The position numbers were made by a program, and so were the translations under genes. The notes below the pieces were generated by a model. It was not told the DNA's origin, did not search any database, and worked only from the letters and a program-made list of their open reading frames with translations. A stretch of DNA of 64,000 nucleotides from Fonsecaea monophora (lineage: Eukaryota > Ascomycota > Eurotiomycetes > Chaetothyriales > Herpotrichiellaceae). Location: contig NW_019173952.1 in assembly GCF_001642475.1 (NCBI RefSeq), forward strand, positions 248,001-312,000. The letters run 5' to 3'. Positions 21,737 to 32,494 of this stretch are shown here, one piece after another. The first letter of the stretch is position 1, and every line of letters starts with the position of its first letter.

Positions 21737-23603
21737 CTACTCCTTGACTTCAATGTGCTCGCGCTCAATGATCTCGACGGCGCCCTTCTTGTGGTCGCTT
21801 CCCACGGCGTCCTCGTCGCCGGCATTGATCTCCTGCTTCTGCAAGATGTCGTTCTTGACGGCGTTCTTGCCGTCGAAGATGACGCTGACTTCCTCGAGCG
21901 TGATCTTGGAGGTCTCGGGGTACGTGAAGTACACGACGACGATGGTGATGATGATGATGATATTGATGACGAGGTAGTATTTCCAGCCAATGTTCTTCAG
22001 CGCGACGGGGTTCTAGGTGAAGCAAAAATGTGAGCAGAATCTTGGGGAGTGGAGAAAGAAATTCAAAATCTTACCAAGTAATTGAAGCCGGTGATGGTCG
22101 CTTGAACGAGCAGGTTCTGCGTGCAGATGAGCTTCGGCCGGATGTCGTAGCTCATGACCTCGACCGTGTATCCGGTCAAAATGCCGTTCCAGGTCGTGGC
22201 GTAAAAGGCATTGAAGACAAAGATGAATGCGATCACCGCGGGGCCGGCGTTCTTGACCCCATCCTGGACGTACAAAGCGCTGCAGATAGTCCACGGTAAG
22301 AATCCGCAAAACAGCATGCCAAAGAGGGAAGTCAACAGCATGGACCGGCGACCAAACTTGTCAATCACGTATGCGCCCCAGAATGCCCATCCCATGTTCC
22401 TGCGAGTCATGTCAGTTGCTCAATCACTACCAAAAATCCCAGAAACCCGACACTTACCACATCGTGAGGCACCCGTTGATGATCGACTGGTGGCGGGGAT
22501 TGGTAATGCCGACTCCTGTCAGGATCAAGACGAGGTAATAGCCAATGATGGTCTGGCCAGTGGCTTGGCTTAGAATCGAGCAGGTCACAACTATCCAGGT
22601 ACGGTGGCGATTGCCCGGCGTGCGGACTAGGTCGAGCCAGCTTCTGCTACCGTTCTCCTTCTCGAAGGCCAGCGTCTGCACGATCTCATTGTACTCAAAG
22701 GTAGCGAGTGGATCGGCCTCATTGCCACCGCAGTGCCAGTCGACCAGAGTCTTGAATGCTTCTTCGTTTCGACCTCGTGAGCAGAGCCAGCGCGGACTCT
22801 CAGGTACCCACCAGGTAAGGGTGACGGAGATCAGAGACGGGAACATCTGAATCAATGAGACACTGCGCCAGCTCCAGTCACTCTGAATGGACAGGGTTCC
22901 GAGCGTGATCCAAGCTGCAATGGCGGCACCTAGAGAATCAATGTCAGCAACGTGCTAGAACCTCCATCCACGAGATCCTCACCGAAGTAATACAGAGTAT
23001 TGAGTAGCGTGGACAACTGAGCACGGTGGGTTGGGTGCGCAAGCTCCGAGACGAGCATGGGAGCGGCCGTGTATTCGAAACTGAGTCCTAGACCGATGAC
23101 ACAGCGCGCGACTGCGAACATGGCGATCCCTCGCGCGAACGACTGTAGAAAGACGCCTACGATGATGATTACCGCTCCAGATATGATGATCAGTTTGCGA
23201 CCGATCTTCTCGACGAGCCACCAAAGAAAGAACTGCGAAATGACACCGCCGAGACCTTGAGTACCGTTGAAGATACCAAGCTGGGCGCCTGTCGGGTGGT
23301 TGAAATAGGATTGCTGTCCTCACATAGTCAGTGATTGCAAACATGAAGTTGGGCAGGTGTCGCATGATCACCACCAAAGGATCCTTTGGCGAAACATACC
23401 CAGAAGGTCAACGTCTGCATTCCATTCATGATGGAGCCGTCAAGGCCATTCGTGGCCTGCACGATGAGCACCACGCAGAGCCAGCCATAGAGCTTCCGCA
23501 AATGCTTGTACTTGTACCATGGTTTGTCCAACAGTTTCTGCACATTAATGGTCGTATCCCCTCGCTTCGTACCGACGACAATTTGATTCTCTTGAGGAGC
23601 CAT
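21737..23603 (-). CDS. MFS sugar porter (hexose/lactose-permease-like)
   Basis: Five exons read on the minus strand (23603-23400, 23313-22983, 22929-22458, 22399-22075, 22012-21737) join in frame to 535 residues. Sugar-porter hallmarks are present: VEKIGRK in the TM2-3 loop, RCVIGLGLSFEYTAAPML in TM4, PESPRWL at the end of the first half, DKFGRRS in the TM8-9 loop and YPETSKITLEEV after TM12. Twelve membrane segments fit the family. The cytosolic tail is acidic (NAGDEDAVG). It probably imports a mono- or disaccharide with protons; the substrate cannot be assigned. TM12 includes a run of five isoleucines coded by a triplet microsatellite. All five exons use GT-AG signals. Confidence 0.9.
21932..21976. 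repeat. GAT/GAC triplet microsatellite inside TM12 codons
   Basis: A short imperfect GAT/GAC run on the plus strand is read on the minus strand as ATC-type codons, giving INIIIIITIVVV in the last membrane segment of the sugar porter. Confidence 0.8.
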
Positions 23604-25983
23604 GCTTGACTTGGGGAGCGCTCTCAGTGAACTTGCGAGAGCAACTGAGATCTGGGAGGACGGTAATCACCTCGGGGCATTCTACCACGTCCTTCTTGCA
23701 TACATATGAAGTATTTGGAACGGCCAATAGATGATCTCCCCACATCTCGAACTGCCGCGTCCGGAGAGTCTCCGCAGAAGTACGGGGGGGTAATTGCAAC
23801 AGCCTAGGACACATTTGCGGACGGTATTTAGGCTAAAGCGCTTGCATGGCATGATATACGGTGCGTAAGGAAAGGTGGTAATGTTCTTAGGCTTTTCGAA
23901 CAAGAGGTCTCTGACGGTCGAGGCACCATGCACCGTCGGGGATAGACGGGATGGGCCGACGGCGAGGGTCAGTCAACTTATACCGTAGGGCTGCCCGAAC
24001 AGCGTTAGAGAATGCTTGAGTGAAAGTCAAGGGGCGTTAAGAGGCTGAAAGGACCAAAGGTGCGGAACGAAGACCTACCTGCAATAGATAGAGGCAAAAA
24101 AACACCCCCATTGACCTCGTCTGGTATGCAGGCCATTCTCATAGCGAAGCGAAGCAGAAGACTGAGACACGTGAACGGGAACTTGTGCAATCCGGGGAAA
24201 CGAGGATTTTGCCGGCTCGACCACCTTCAGGCCTTCGGAGTGAGCCAGGCTCCACAAACCCATTCCCCCGCGCGGACATTTCATGGAGTTGGTAGGGCCA
24301 GGGGCTGTCAACCCAGAGGTACAGCGATGTCAGCCAGCCTTTAGCCTGAAGACACGAGCCCTTTGTCAAGTCTTCTGACGGACAAGTTGCTAGTCTGGAA
24401 ACAGCGAAACCCACTTCGGGTATCGCCTTGGATAAATGTCAACAGTAGCCTACCGAGGGTTTGTTGTGGACAATGACCACCAGGTCAACGCCGCTCCCTG
24501 ATTTCTCGGTAAGACAGGGCGTTCAGCTCCCTCAAGAGGCAATGCGAGGCGTTGAGGCAAGCGACAACCACATGGCGACACGCATTTTAGCCTCGCACCA
24601 GTGTCATAGGGAAATATCTCCTGATTGCACATTTGGGCTTGCAGGGCCTGGGTAAGCCATGCCGACCGTATTTTCCGGGAATAGGCCCAGGGCGATAACC
24701 TGGCTCGCATCCCAAATGATATGCAGGGAACTTCCTAGATTGTTGGTGCATGAGCAACCCGCAGCCTTTGTGCGCGAGCTGACCCGAGGGAGTAGTCTGG
24801 TTTTGGAGAGACAGTGTCATGCTGAAGGCGACTCAATGCAGGGGATGTTGTCTGCTTTCGTCAAATTTGAGTGCAACAGCATGAGGGCCATTTGCTTACC
24901 CCTCTTCTTGAACTTCTGTACTCGCCCCCAAGTAGTTATATGTCTCGAGTTAGAACGGTCCTATCAACGAATGCCCAAAAGATGGAGAGAGGTCTCGATA
25001 CTCTGGATCGTAATGCCATCAATACACCGTTCCCTGTCATGTCACCACCCGCAAACGCATCTGATGGACACAGTCTCGCGACTTCGAGTCAGGTGCGCCT
25101 AGTGGAGCAAGCCATATACAGGGCTGTAACTTGCCTACCCCAAGTGAAGCCGATAATTCTGGCACCAACAAGCATTGATGAACCCAGGAGGTCGAGGTTT
25201 CTAGTCAAGGTTTATCTTTTCTGTGTGAGTGGTAACTTCGTCTTCGATCCATGAACCGGTCTGGCCAGAGAGCAGCCTCTTCGTCCTAGTAAGCATCCTA
25301 CTCTTCAGCAGGTCCAATATTTCCTTGTCACTTCTCTTGACATCCTGCGATGATCCGCTCCGATGCTCATAGAGACGTCGCTGGTGATGATCTCCTCAGT
25401 CTCTGGGAAGAAGTTCTGCACACTCTCTACTGAACGGTGATGGATTCTCTGGATGTTCTGGTCCTCGAGGGTGGGCCTTGAACAAGTGAGCCCGTTTCTT
25501 GTCAGAACGTCACATGCCTTCAACTCGACCATTCCTGAAAGAGCATTTAAATGTACCGTCTGAGCAGTGTGCCTTTCCTGCAACTGATTTAGATCAGCCA
25601 CAAAGTGCCCTCTCTCAGCGTTGGGAATCAACACGCCAGAGGAGAACCGAATTTGTGAGGAAGATAAGGGCGATGATCCGGTGCAGAGTACCTGGCGAGC
25701 TGGTTCCTGAACCTGATGTTGTTGGGAGTCAAGGAGACTTTCGTCCGGGCTTGTCGGCTGCGCCATGATTGGCTGAACCGCGAACCTCAATTGAGGCTGC
25801 GGACCTTCGCAGATTATCTGGCATCACAACGCAGGGGGAATAATTCCTACCAGTTGTGTCGCCATCTACATAGCGAACTACTCCGTTCACTCGTTGTTTC
25901 TTCGAAGCAAGGCTGTCGTCACCTTTCTTGACTCTGTTCTCGTCCATTTCATCGTCTTAATCTCATCCTCACCGCCAGCAAAC
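23604..25983. other. 2.4 kb region between sugar porter and Ent3 genes
   Basis: Divergent spacer containing the promoters of both neighbours. Apart from one possible small minus-strand ORF near the right end, listed separately, no frame shows a domain or a convincing start. Confidence 0.45.
25305..25766 (-). CDS. Possible small protein, 153 aa, unknown
   Basis: A 153-codon frame beginning MAQPTSPDESLLDSQ. It contains no recognisable domain, membrane segment or signal. Composition is ordinary for a soluble protein, with a Gln-rich start. It would be divergent from the Ent3 gene, with about 220 bases between the two starts. I keep it only as a weak candidate; it may be a chance frame. Confidence 0.22.
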   Translation of the reverse strand: MAQPTSPDESLLDSQQHQVQEPARQVLCTGSSPLSSSQIRFSSGVLIPNAERGHFVADLNQLQERHTAQTVHLNALSGMVELKACDVLTRNGLTCSRPTLEDQNIQRIHHRSVESVQNFFPETEEIITSDVSMSIGADHRRMSREVTRKYWTC

Positions 25984-27837
25984 ATGGACTTCGAAAGTCT
26001 GAAGAACCAGGTTAGCAATTTGACCCTCTACGACCTCAAAGCTGGGGTCCGAAAGGTTCAAAATGGTAAGTCGATCTCCCTACTTTAAAGAAAGATTGTT
26101 GACATTGACGAAGCCGTCATGAACTTGACCGAGATGGAGGCCAAGGTGAGCCACTTCCCCCTTTCGATCCACCGCTCCAGCATGTATCTTACTTTCCCAT
26201 CAGGTTCGAGAAGCCACAAACGGAGATCCATGGGGCGCATCGGCAAGTCTTATGCAAGAAATCGCCCAGGGTACACACAATTAGTCCGTCGCGTCCTCGA
26301 CGGTTTGGAGTCACAAGCTGATTGTCGCAGCCAACAATTGAATGAAATCATGCCCATGATCTATAAACGATTCACAGACAAGACTGCGGAGGAGTGGAGG
26401 CAGATATACAAGGTACGGGCTTAAGACTCCCTCGAGATATTGTTGTGCTCACTGTTGGGTTAGGCCTTGCAACTCCTCGAGTTTCTCTGCAAAAATGGGT
26501 CGGAGCGAGTTATCGATGATGCCCGATCACACCTATCCCTCCTCCGAATGCTCCGCCAGTTCCATTATATTGATCAAAATGGCAAAGACCAGGGTGTGAA
26601 TGTCCGGAACCGATCTGCAGAGTTGGTAAAACTCCTGAGTGATGTCGATACCATCAGATCAGAGCGAAAGAAAGCACGCGCAAACCGCAACAAATACGGA
26701 GGAGTAGAAGGTGGAATGGGAATGGGTGGCGGCTTCTCGAGCGGAAGTCGATACGGTGGCTTCGGCAGCGAGACTGGGGGATTCGGAGGCTACCAAGGCG
26801 AGGTTTATGGCGATGGTGGAGGTTTTGGCGGTCGCGAAACCGACTTTTCGGGCACCCAGCGCCGTGGCGACCAGTTTGAGGAGTATGACGAGGCCGACGA
26901 TTTCGAGACCTCAAGACCGACAAGAAGCACCGCCAGCCGAACAACGGCGCCGACGACTACTGCAAGACGAGATCCGCCTAAGCCGAAGGAACCGGAACAA
27001 GATCTCTTTGATTTCGGCGACGATCAAAGTGCGACGATGCAATCAAGCGGCAAAGCACCAGCAGCTCAGTCAGGTGGTCTTGATGATTTTGGCGGCCTAC
27101 AAAGTAGCACTGCAAATGACGACGACGATTTTGATGACTTTCAATCCGCTACTAGTCCAGCGGCGACACAGCCTGTTGCAAATCCTCTGGCTGGGATTGC
27201 TCCTCCACCAACCACCTCAACTACAACTTCAGCCACGCAGTTTGCGGCTCCAAAGCCAGTGGCTCCAGGACAAGCCGCTGGCCTCAACAACATCTTCACA
27301 ACTACATCCCCAGCACCATCGACGACTTCTTCGATAATGTCACCGACGACATCAACGTTTTCACCACCACCTGCACAGAAACCTGTTCAGCCTTTACAGC
27401 CAACCGGGTTCAAACCCTCTGGACCGAACTATTTCACATCAGTCCCCGTGTCGATAAACTCGCAGTCCGCTGCCACATCTAATGCCTCAACGCCTCTGGG
27501 CGGGGTCACCCCTTCATACACATCCTCCACGTCTGCGGCATCACTCGGCAAGCCCACTTCCAAACCTGCTGCAGGTAAAGGTGGTGATGCCTTTGGAGAT
27601 CTCTGGAGTACTGCAAGCACCAAAGCAGGAGTCAAGGGAACCACTGGGCCGCAGAAGGGTCCGGACCTGGCTAGTATGGCCAAAGCAAAGAGCCAAGCGG
27701 GAATCTGGGGAGCAGCATCAGCAGCGAGCTCGACAACCCCAAGGCCTGGAGGGATGGCTTCGAGCACTAACACCGCCTCGGGACCAGCCAAACCCAGCAC
27801 ACCTTTGGGCAACGGCTTGGACGATTTGCTGGGGTAG
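25984..27837 (+). CDS. ENT3: ENTH-domain clathrin adaptor, Ent3/epsin-like
   Basis: Five exons (25984-26065, 26114-26145, 26204-26283, 26331-26412, 26464-27837) give 549 residues. The ENTH domain occupies about 1-150: KVQNAVMNLTEMEAKVREAT, DPWGAS, the reconstructed GTHNYQQLNEIMPMIYKRF, EEWRQIYKALQLLEFL, then a segment ending NVRNRSAELVKLLSD. Introns are only 47-58 nt. The tail is disordered and Gly- then Ser/Thr/Pro-rich. It carries acidic-phenylalanine motifs (LFDFGDD, LDDFGG, DDFDDF) of the type that bind AP-1/GGA ear domains, and ends NGLDDLLG. This fits Ent3-type adaptors acting at trans-Golgi and endosomes rather than endocytic epsins: no ubiquitin-interacting motif or NPF repeats are seen. 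Intron 1 uses an AAG acceptor and intron 3 a weak GTCCGT donor, chosen because they restore the conserved sequence. Confidence 0.9.
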
Positions 27838-28768
27838 ACGAAATATGAGAAATCCTTGAATTTGCCGTAACTATGAAAAGAGACATTTACAGCTCCAGCA
27901 ACACAGGCCCTTGTGAGATTTCCATAAATGAAAGAAATCATAATTGCTTTGTTTGTCGTGGTCTCGTGAAGATCCAGGGTCTTTGACCGTAATCGAACTC
28001 CTTACATGTCTTTCCAGTCGGTAGACTCGGGTGCTTTTCTATACGGGGCAATTATGCCACAGGCGGCGAAGACCAATGGTGATGGCGAGAGGCAATGCGA
28101 GTGAGACGGGATCGAGGAATCACGGAGTGCGATCCGATCCCTGAACGGACTTATGGTGATGATACATAAGAGGATGGCAAGATCGAGCCAGGGACGCGCT
28201 CTCCAGGGTGGCTGGGCGGTATCCGATGATGGATGATGGGCTGTGTCCCATTCGGACCCTTTGAACCAGATAGAAGATTGCCATCGCATTATCCTCGCCA
28301 CTATTGTATATTCATAAGACTGTTCTTTTCATCCTCACTGATACCTATGTAGGTGTCGTCCATCTTTGTATAGACAAGAAACCCCACCGCCCCAACGAAA
28401 TAACTTGGATCTACCTTCATCGGAGGAATACTAAAGGTGCACAGTGGAAACGAAGCTTGAACTCCTCCGACCCTTTAAGTCGCCCGCCGCTAAAGCCTTC
28501 CCGCTGCTGCCTTCGTCATTGTGCATACCCTCGACACTGTGGTTGATCGACCTTGTCGCAATCGATTGCGGCCGCAGGCTCACCAATCATCACAAGGAAT
28601 GGCGGGGTGAAAGATGAACTCCCTCCCCCAGCAACGCAGGGAGCCATCGACTAACTCGTCTTTGCCCATCCATCGGGTAAGGTAAGTGGCTTTCCAACCC
28701 TGCATCTAACTTTCTCTCCATTTCCCGTTTCCTCATCATCTTCTCTCGCCCCCGCTGCAAATGCTAAC
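27838..28768. other. Intergenic region and Osh gene leader
   Basis: Holds the Ent3 3' end and the Osh promoter. Near the right end are a short uORF from ATG 28,614, two overlapping donor-like sites (GTAAGG at 28,677 and GTAAGT at 28,682) and CTAAC branch-like words, suggesting a 5' leader intron. Confidence 0.45.
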
Positions 28769-31700
28769 ATGACAGAAAGACCTGTCCACAAGCGCTCCAA
28801 GAGTGCCAGAGTCCTTAACCTTCTCCGCAACGACAATCCTCCTCGAGAAAACGGTTCAGATCCAGAGTCGCCGGTAACGACGACGACCTCCCTCACTGGC
28901 CCTTTCTCCTCGACGGCTCCCTTGACTCCGGGTGATGGTCCGCGGTTGAGTCCCCTGTCTCCGACTACCACGAGAAACTCTCAGCTAGCTATGGATTCGA
29001 GCGAGTACTCTAGGGAATCAGATTCGTCCCACCACATGCACCACGTCCCATCAGGCGTCTCTTCTAGCCAGGGCACCTCGATTGAGGACTCTGTTCGTAC
29101 CTTTCGAGTCTTTGAAGTTCTCCGCGGCAAGGACGCTGCCGCAATCTCCAAAGCCATCAGTGAATCTATACCCTCCTCTTCCAATCCACAGCCCATTCCC
29201 GGCACTACAATACTCCACCTAGCCATCCAGTGCGCAGAACCTCAGGTGGTAGAACAGGTTCTGAGGGAAGGAAAAGGTCTCGATGTCAATGCGCAGGATA
29301 AAGAGGGAAATACAGCTTTACATCTGGCGGCACAGCTTGGCCGCTCCCCTATTGTTCGAGACCTGCTCGAAGTATCCAGTATAAACGATGCCCTTCCAAA
29401 TCGGCAAGGAAAACTCCCCATAGACCTCGCTCGAACCCCAGACATCTTTCAACAGCTCCAATTAGCGCGTTCTATCTTCCTGGATGACAAGATCAAGGAG
29501 ATACATGCTGCATTGCTCCAAAATGACTACAAGAAGTTCGAGGCCATCCTCACAGAGCCTCGAGTCGAGGGGACACTCGACGTCAATGCGCTGGAGTTAC
29601 CAACTGAGCCTATAACAGTTCAGACCGGCGGGACGCTCCTGCATGAAGCTGCACGGAAAAAAGATATCCAGTTGGCGCAGATCTTATTGTTGCACGGAGC
29701 AGACCCATTCCGCAGAGACCGAAAAGGGAGGCTCCCACAGCATGTAACCCAAGACGACCGGACCAAAGCCATCTTGAAGAAGTCCCCCGCAGCCGCCGCT
29801 GCTCAGCGAGGAATACAGGAGAAAGCAATTCTGGGGAACAACCCATCGCAGGCGAGGTCTGGAGCTGGCCTCAGTGATGCAAGCAAAGACGCTCGAGAAA
29901 TGAAGGGTTATCTCAAGAAGTGGACAAATTACACGAGTGGATATAAACTGCGATGGTTTGTTCTTGAAGAAGGAGTTCTCAGCTATTACAAGCATCAAGA
30001 TGACGCTGGGTCGGCCTGTCGAGGAGCTATCAACATGCGCATCGCCAAATTGCACATGGACCCACAGGACAAGACGAGGTTCGAGATCCATGGCAAGTCC
30101 TCGGTCAAGTACCATTTGAAGGCCAACCATGTCGTAGAGGCCAAAAGATGGTTCTGGGCGCTCAACAATGCCATTCAGTACACAAAGGATGAAGCAAAAG
30201 AAGAAGAGAAAAGGCGTACCCTTGACACAGAAAGCCTTCGACATGCCCGTACCGATACATCCGACACTCTGAGCGCGACGGCCAGCCGATCGAAACAGCC
30301 AACCCAGTCGCTGGGGGTGGCAGGAAGCTCATCCAAGGTAAGTTTCCGTTCTGATGTGGAAGGTGGATCAGCGTACGATTCGTACGACGCGAGTCTTCAA
30401 GGCGAAGACCTTCAGAAAGTGCCTACCAATCCCGCGACCAATATCGACGCGGATGAGGATGTCGATGGTGATGACGCTAGCAGTCGTGAAGTACACCAGC
30501 CAGGAAGTAAAGATGCATTCAATATCACTGCACAGTCTGCCAAGCTGCAACTCGACCTTCTGGCGCGAGTTTCCGACGCGTTGATTGCCCGGCAAACATC
30601 GCGAGCTGATACGACACTATCCGATCCAGATGTCGCACAAGCGCTACTCACCTATCAAACGGCCGTGAACAGCCTCAATGGCCTGGTTGCAGACCTGTTG
30701 AAGATTGCTCGAGACCGTGACGCTTATTGGCAATATCGGTTAGATCGAGACGCAGATGCTCGAAGGATGTGGGAAGAAAGCATGGCTAAGATCGCTTATG
30801 AGCACGAAGATCTCAAGAGGTCGATCGCAGAGTCGGAAGACAAGCGCAAGCGCACGAAACGGGCCTTGAAGGAGGCTCTTGAGGGACAATCAGTGCCCGC
30901 AAGCCGTCCGGGGTCGATGTTCCAACAAGAGACGCTGGAACACATCCAGTTCGCGGAAGCGGTAGAGAACCAACTGGACATTCGAGCAGAAGCTCAAATC
31001 TCAACGAGAGCGCGTCGGAAATCTGTCACCAGAGATGGTAACAGAAGAAAATCCATCATCGCGCAACTCACAAATCTTTCCGATTCCGAATCTGGAGATG
31101 ATGAAGAATTCTTCGACGCAATTGATGAAGGCAAGGTCGAGGTGGTCGAACCGCTTCTTCTCAGTCCGCCGCCAGTGCATGTCCCATCATCCTTGGAAAA
31201 AGAACAAGAGCCCTTCGTCGACGAAAGAGCCAGAAAGCAGATGGAAATTGAGCCATCTTTCGCAGGATATGAAGATGGTGTCCGTGAACGACTGAAACTG
31301 GATGCCGATAACCGTCCGAAAATTTCGCTTTGGGGGATTCTCAAGTCCATGATAGGCAAGGATATGACCAAGATGACGCTGCCGGTGTCTTTCAACGAGC
31401 CAACCTCCCTTCTACAGCGCGTTGCTGAAGATATGGAATATGCCGATCTCCTCGACATTGCAGCAGATCGCCCGGACGCCACTGAGCGTCTTGTGTATGT
31501 GGCCGCGTTCGCTGCCTCGGAATACGCGAGCACAATTGGGCGCGTTGCGAAGCCATTTAACCCCTTGCTCGGGGAAACGTATGAATACGTCCGTCCCGAC
31601 AAAGGATATCGATTCTTCATCGAACAAGTCAGCCATCATCCCCCAATTGGCGCTGCGTATGCGGAGTCTGCACGATGGGACTACTGGGGCGAATCAGCCG

Positions 31701-32494
31701 TGAAATCAAAATTCTACGGGAAGTCATTCGACATCAATCCATTGGGAACATGGTTCCTGCGCCTCCGCCCTTCAAACGGGGATCCGCCCGAGCTATACAC
31801 CTGGAAGAAGGTTACAAGTTCTGTCGTGGGCATTATTACTGGAAACCCCACAGTGGACAATTATGGCACCATGGAGATCAAGAATTGGACAACGGGTGAA
31901 GTCTGCGTTCTTGACTTCAAACAACGCGGATGGAAGGCCAGTTCTGCATATCAAGTGTTTGGCAAAGTCATGGACGTTGACGGTGTCACGAAATGGAGTA
32001 TCGGCGGAAGGTGGAACGACAAGATTTACGCTCGAGTCACAGAGGGATTCGAGGACCAAGCAGTAGGGGAAGGTCGGTTACACTCCGGCATGGGCAAAGG
32101 CACTCAATCCGACAGACAGCAGGCCTTCCTCGTTTGGGAAGCACATCCACGTCCTCAGGGAATTCCTTTCAACCTCACCCCCTTTGTCGTCACTTTGAAC
32201 GCGGTCAGCGACTCACTGCGTCCACACCTTCCGCCTACCGACACGCGCCTGCGTCCTGATCAGCGCGCCATGGAGGATGGGGAGTACGATTTCGCGGCAA
32301 CGGAGAAGAACCGTGTGGAGGAGAAACAGCGTGCAGCCCGTCGTCGGCGTGAGAATTTGGGTGAAGAGTGGAAACCCAAATGGTTTGAGAAGAAGGTCGA
32401 CCCCATTACCGGGGAAACCTATTGGGAGCATAACGGACTGTACTGGAGGAAGAGGGCGGAGAAGGACTGGACAGTTTGTGACGACATCTTTTAG
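28769..32494 (+). CDS. Oxysterol-binding protein, long Osh1/Swh1 type
   Basis: A 1241-residue single-exon protein with the full long-Osh architecture. Ankyrin repeats span about 145-330 (TTILHLAIQCAEP, GNTALHLAAQLGRS, GTLLHEAARKKD). A PH domain spans about 377-475 (KGYLKKWTNYTSGYKLRWF). A coiled region follows, then an FFAT-like motif near 779 (EFFDAID) for binding ER VAP proteins. The C-terminal sterol/lipid-transfer domain runs from about 845 to the end, with the family signature EQVSHHPP near 951 and NPLLGETYE before it. It should exchange sterol for PI4P at ER-Golgi or nucleus-vacuole contact sites. The first Met (MTERPVHKRSKSARVLN) fits the family. However, ATGACAG also resembles a 3' splice site, so the true 5' end deserves checking. 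Confidence 0.93.
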   Translation: MTERPVHKRSKSARVLNLLRNDNPPRENGSDPESPVTTTTSLTGPFSSTAPLTPGDGPRLSPLSPTTTRNSQLAMDSSEYSRESDSSHHMHHVPSGVSSSQGTSIEDSVRTFRVFEVLRGKDAAAISKAISESIPSSSNPQPIPGTTILHLAIQCAEPQVVEQVLREGKGLDVNAQDKEGNTALHLAAQLGRSPIVRDLLEVSSINDALPNRQGKLPIDLARTPDIFQQLQLARSIFLDDKIKEIHAALLQNDYKKFEAILTEPRVEGTLDVNALELPTEPITVQTGGTLLHEAARKKDIQLAQILLLHGADPFRRDRKGRLPQHVTQDDRTKAILKKSPAAAAAQRGIQEKAILGNNPSQARSGAGLSDASKDAREMKGYLKKWTNYTSGYKLRWFVLEEGVLSYYKHQDDAGSACRGAINMRIAKLHMDPQDKTRFEIHGKSSVKYHLKANHVVEAKRWFWALNNAIQYTKDEAKEEEKRRTLDTESLRHARTDTSDTLSATASRSKQPTQSLGVAGSSSKVSFRSDVEGGSAYDSYDASLQGEDLQKVPTNPATNIDADEDVDGDDASSREVHQPGSKDAFNITAQSAKLQLDLLARVSDALIARQTSRADTTLSDPDVAQALLTYQTAVNSLNGLVADLLKIARDRDAYWQYRLDRDADARRMWEESMAKIAYEHEDLKRSIAESEDKRKRTKRALKEALEGQSVPASRPGSMFQQETLEHIQFAEAVENQLDIRAEAQISTRARRKSVTRDGNRRKSIIAQLTNLSDSESGDDEEFFDAIDEGKVEVVEPLLLSPPPVHVPSSLEKEQEPFVDERARKQMEIEPSFAGYEDGVRERLKLDADNRPKISLWGILKSMIGKDMTKMTLPVSFNEPTSLLQRVAEDMEYADLLDIAADRPDATERLVYVAAFAASEYASTIGRVAKPFNPLLGETYEYVRPDKGYRFFIEQVSHHPPIGAAYAESARWDYWGESAVKSKFYGKSFDINPLGTWFLRLRPSNGDPPELYTWKKVTSSVVGIITGNPTVDNYGTMEIKNWTTGEVCVLDFKQRGWKASSAYQVFGKVMDVDGVTKWSIGGRWNDKIYARVTEGFEDQAVGEGRLHSGMGKGTQSDRQQAFLVWEAHPRPQGIPFNLTPFVVTLNAVSDSLRPHLPPTDTRLRPDQRAMEDGEYDFAATEKNRVEEKQRAARRRRENLGEEWKPKWFEKKVDPITGETYWEHNGLYWRKRAEKDWTVCDDIF

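Noticed and set aside
24659..25102. A 147-codon plus-strand frame upstream of the Ent3 gene
   Set aside because: Composition is unlike neighbouring proteins, with no domain and competing frames of similar size.
28614..28682. Upstream ATG as the true start of the Osh protein
   Set aside because: Neither candidate donor gives the phase needed to join the Osh frame at the acceptor near 28,775, so it is treated as a uORF.
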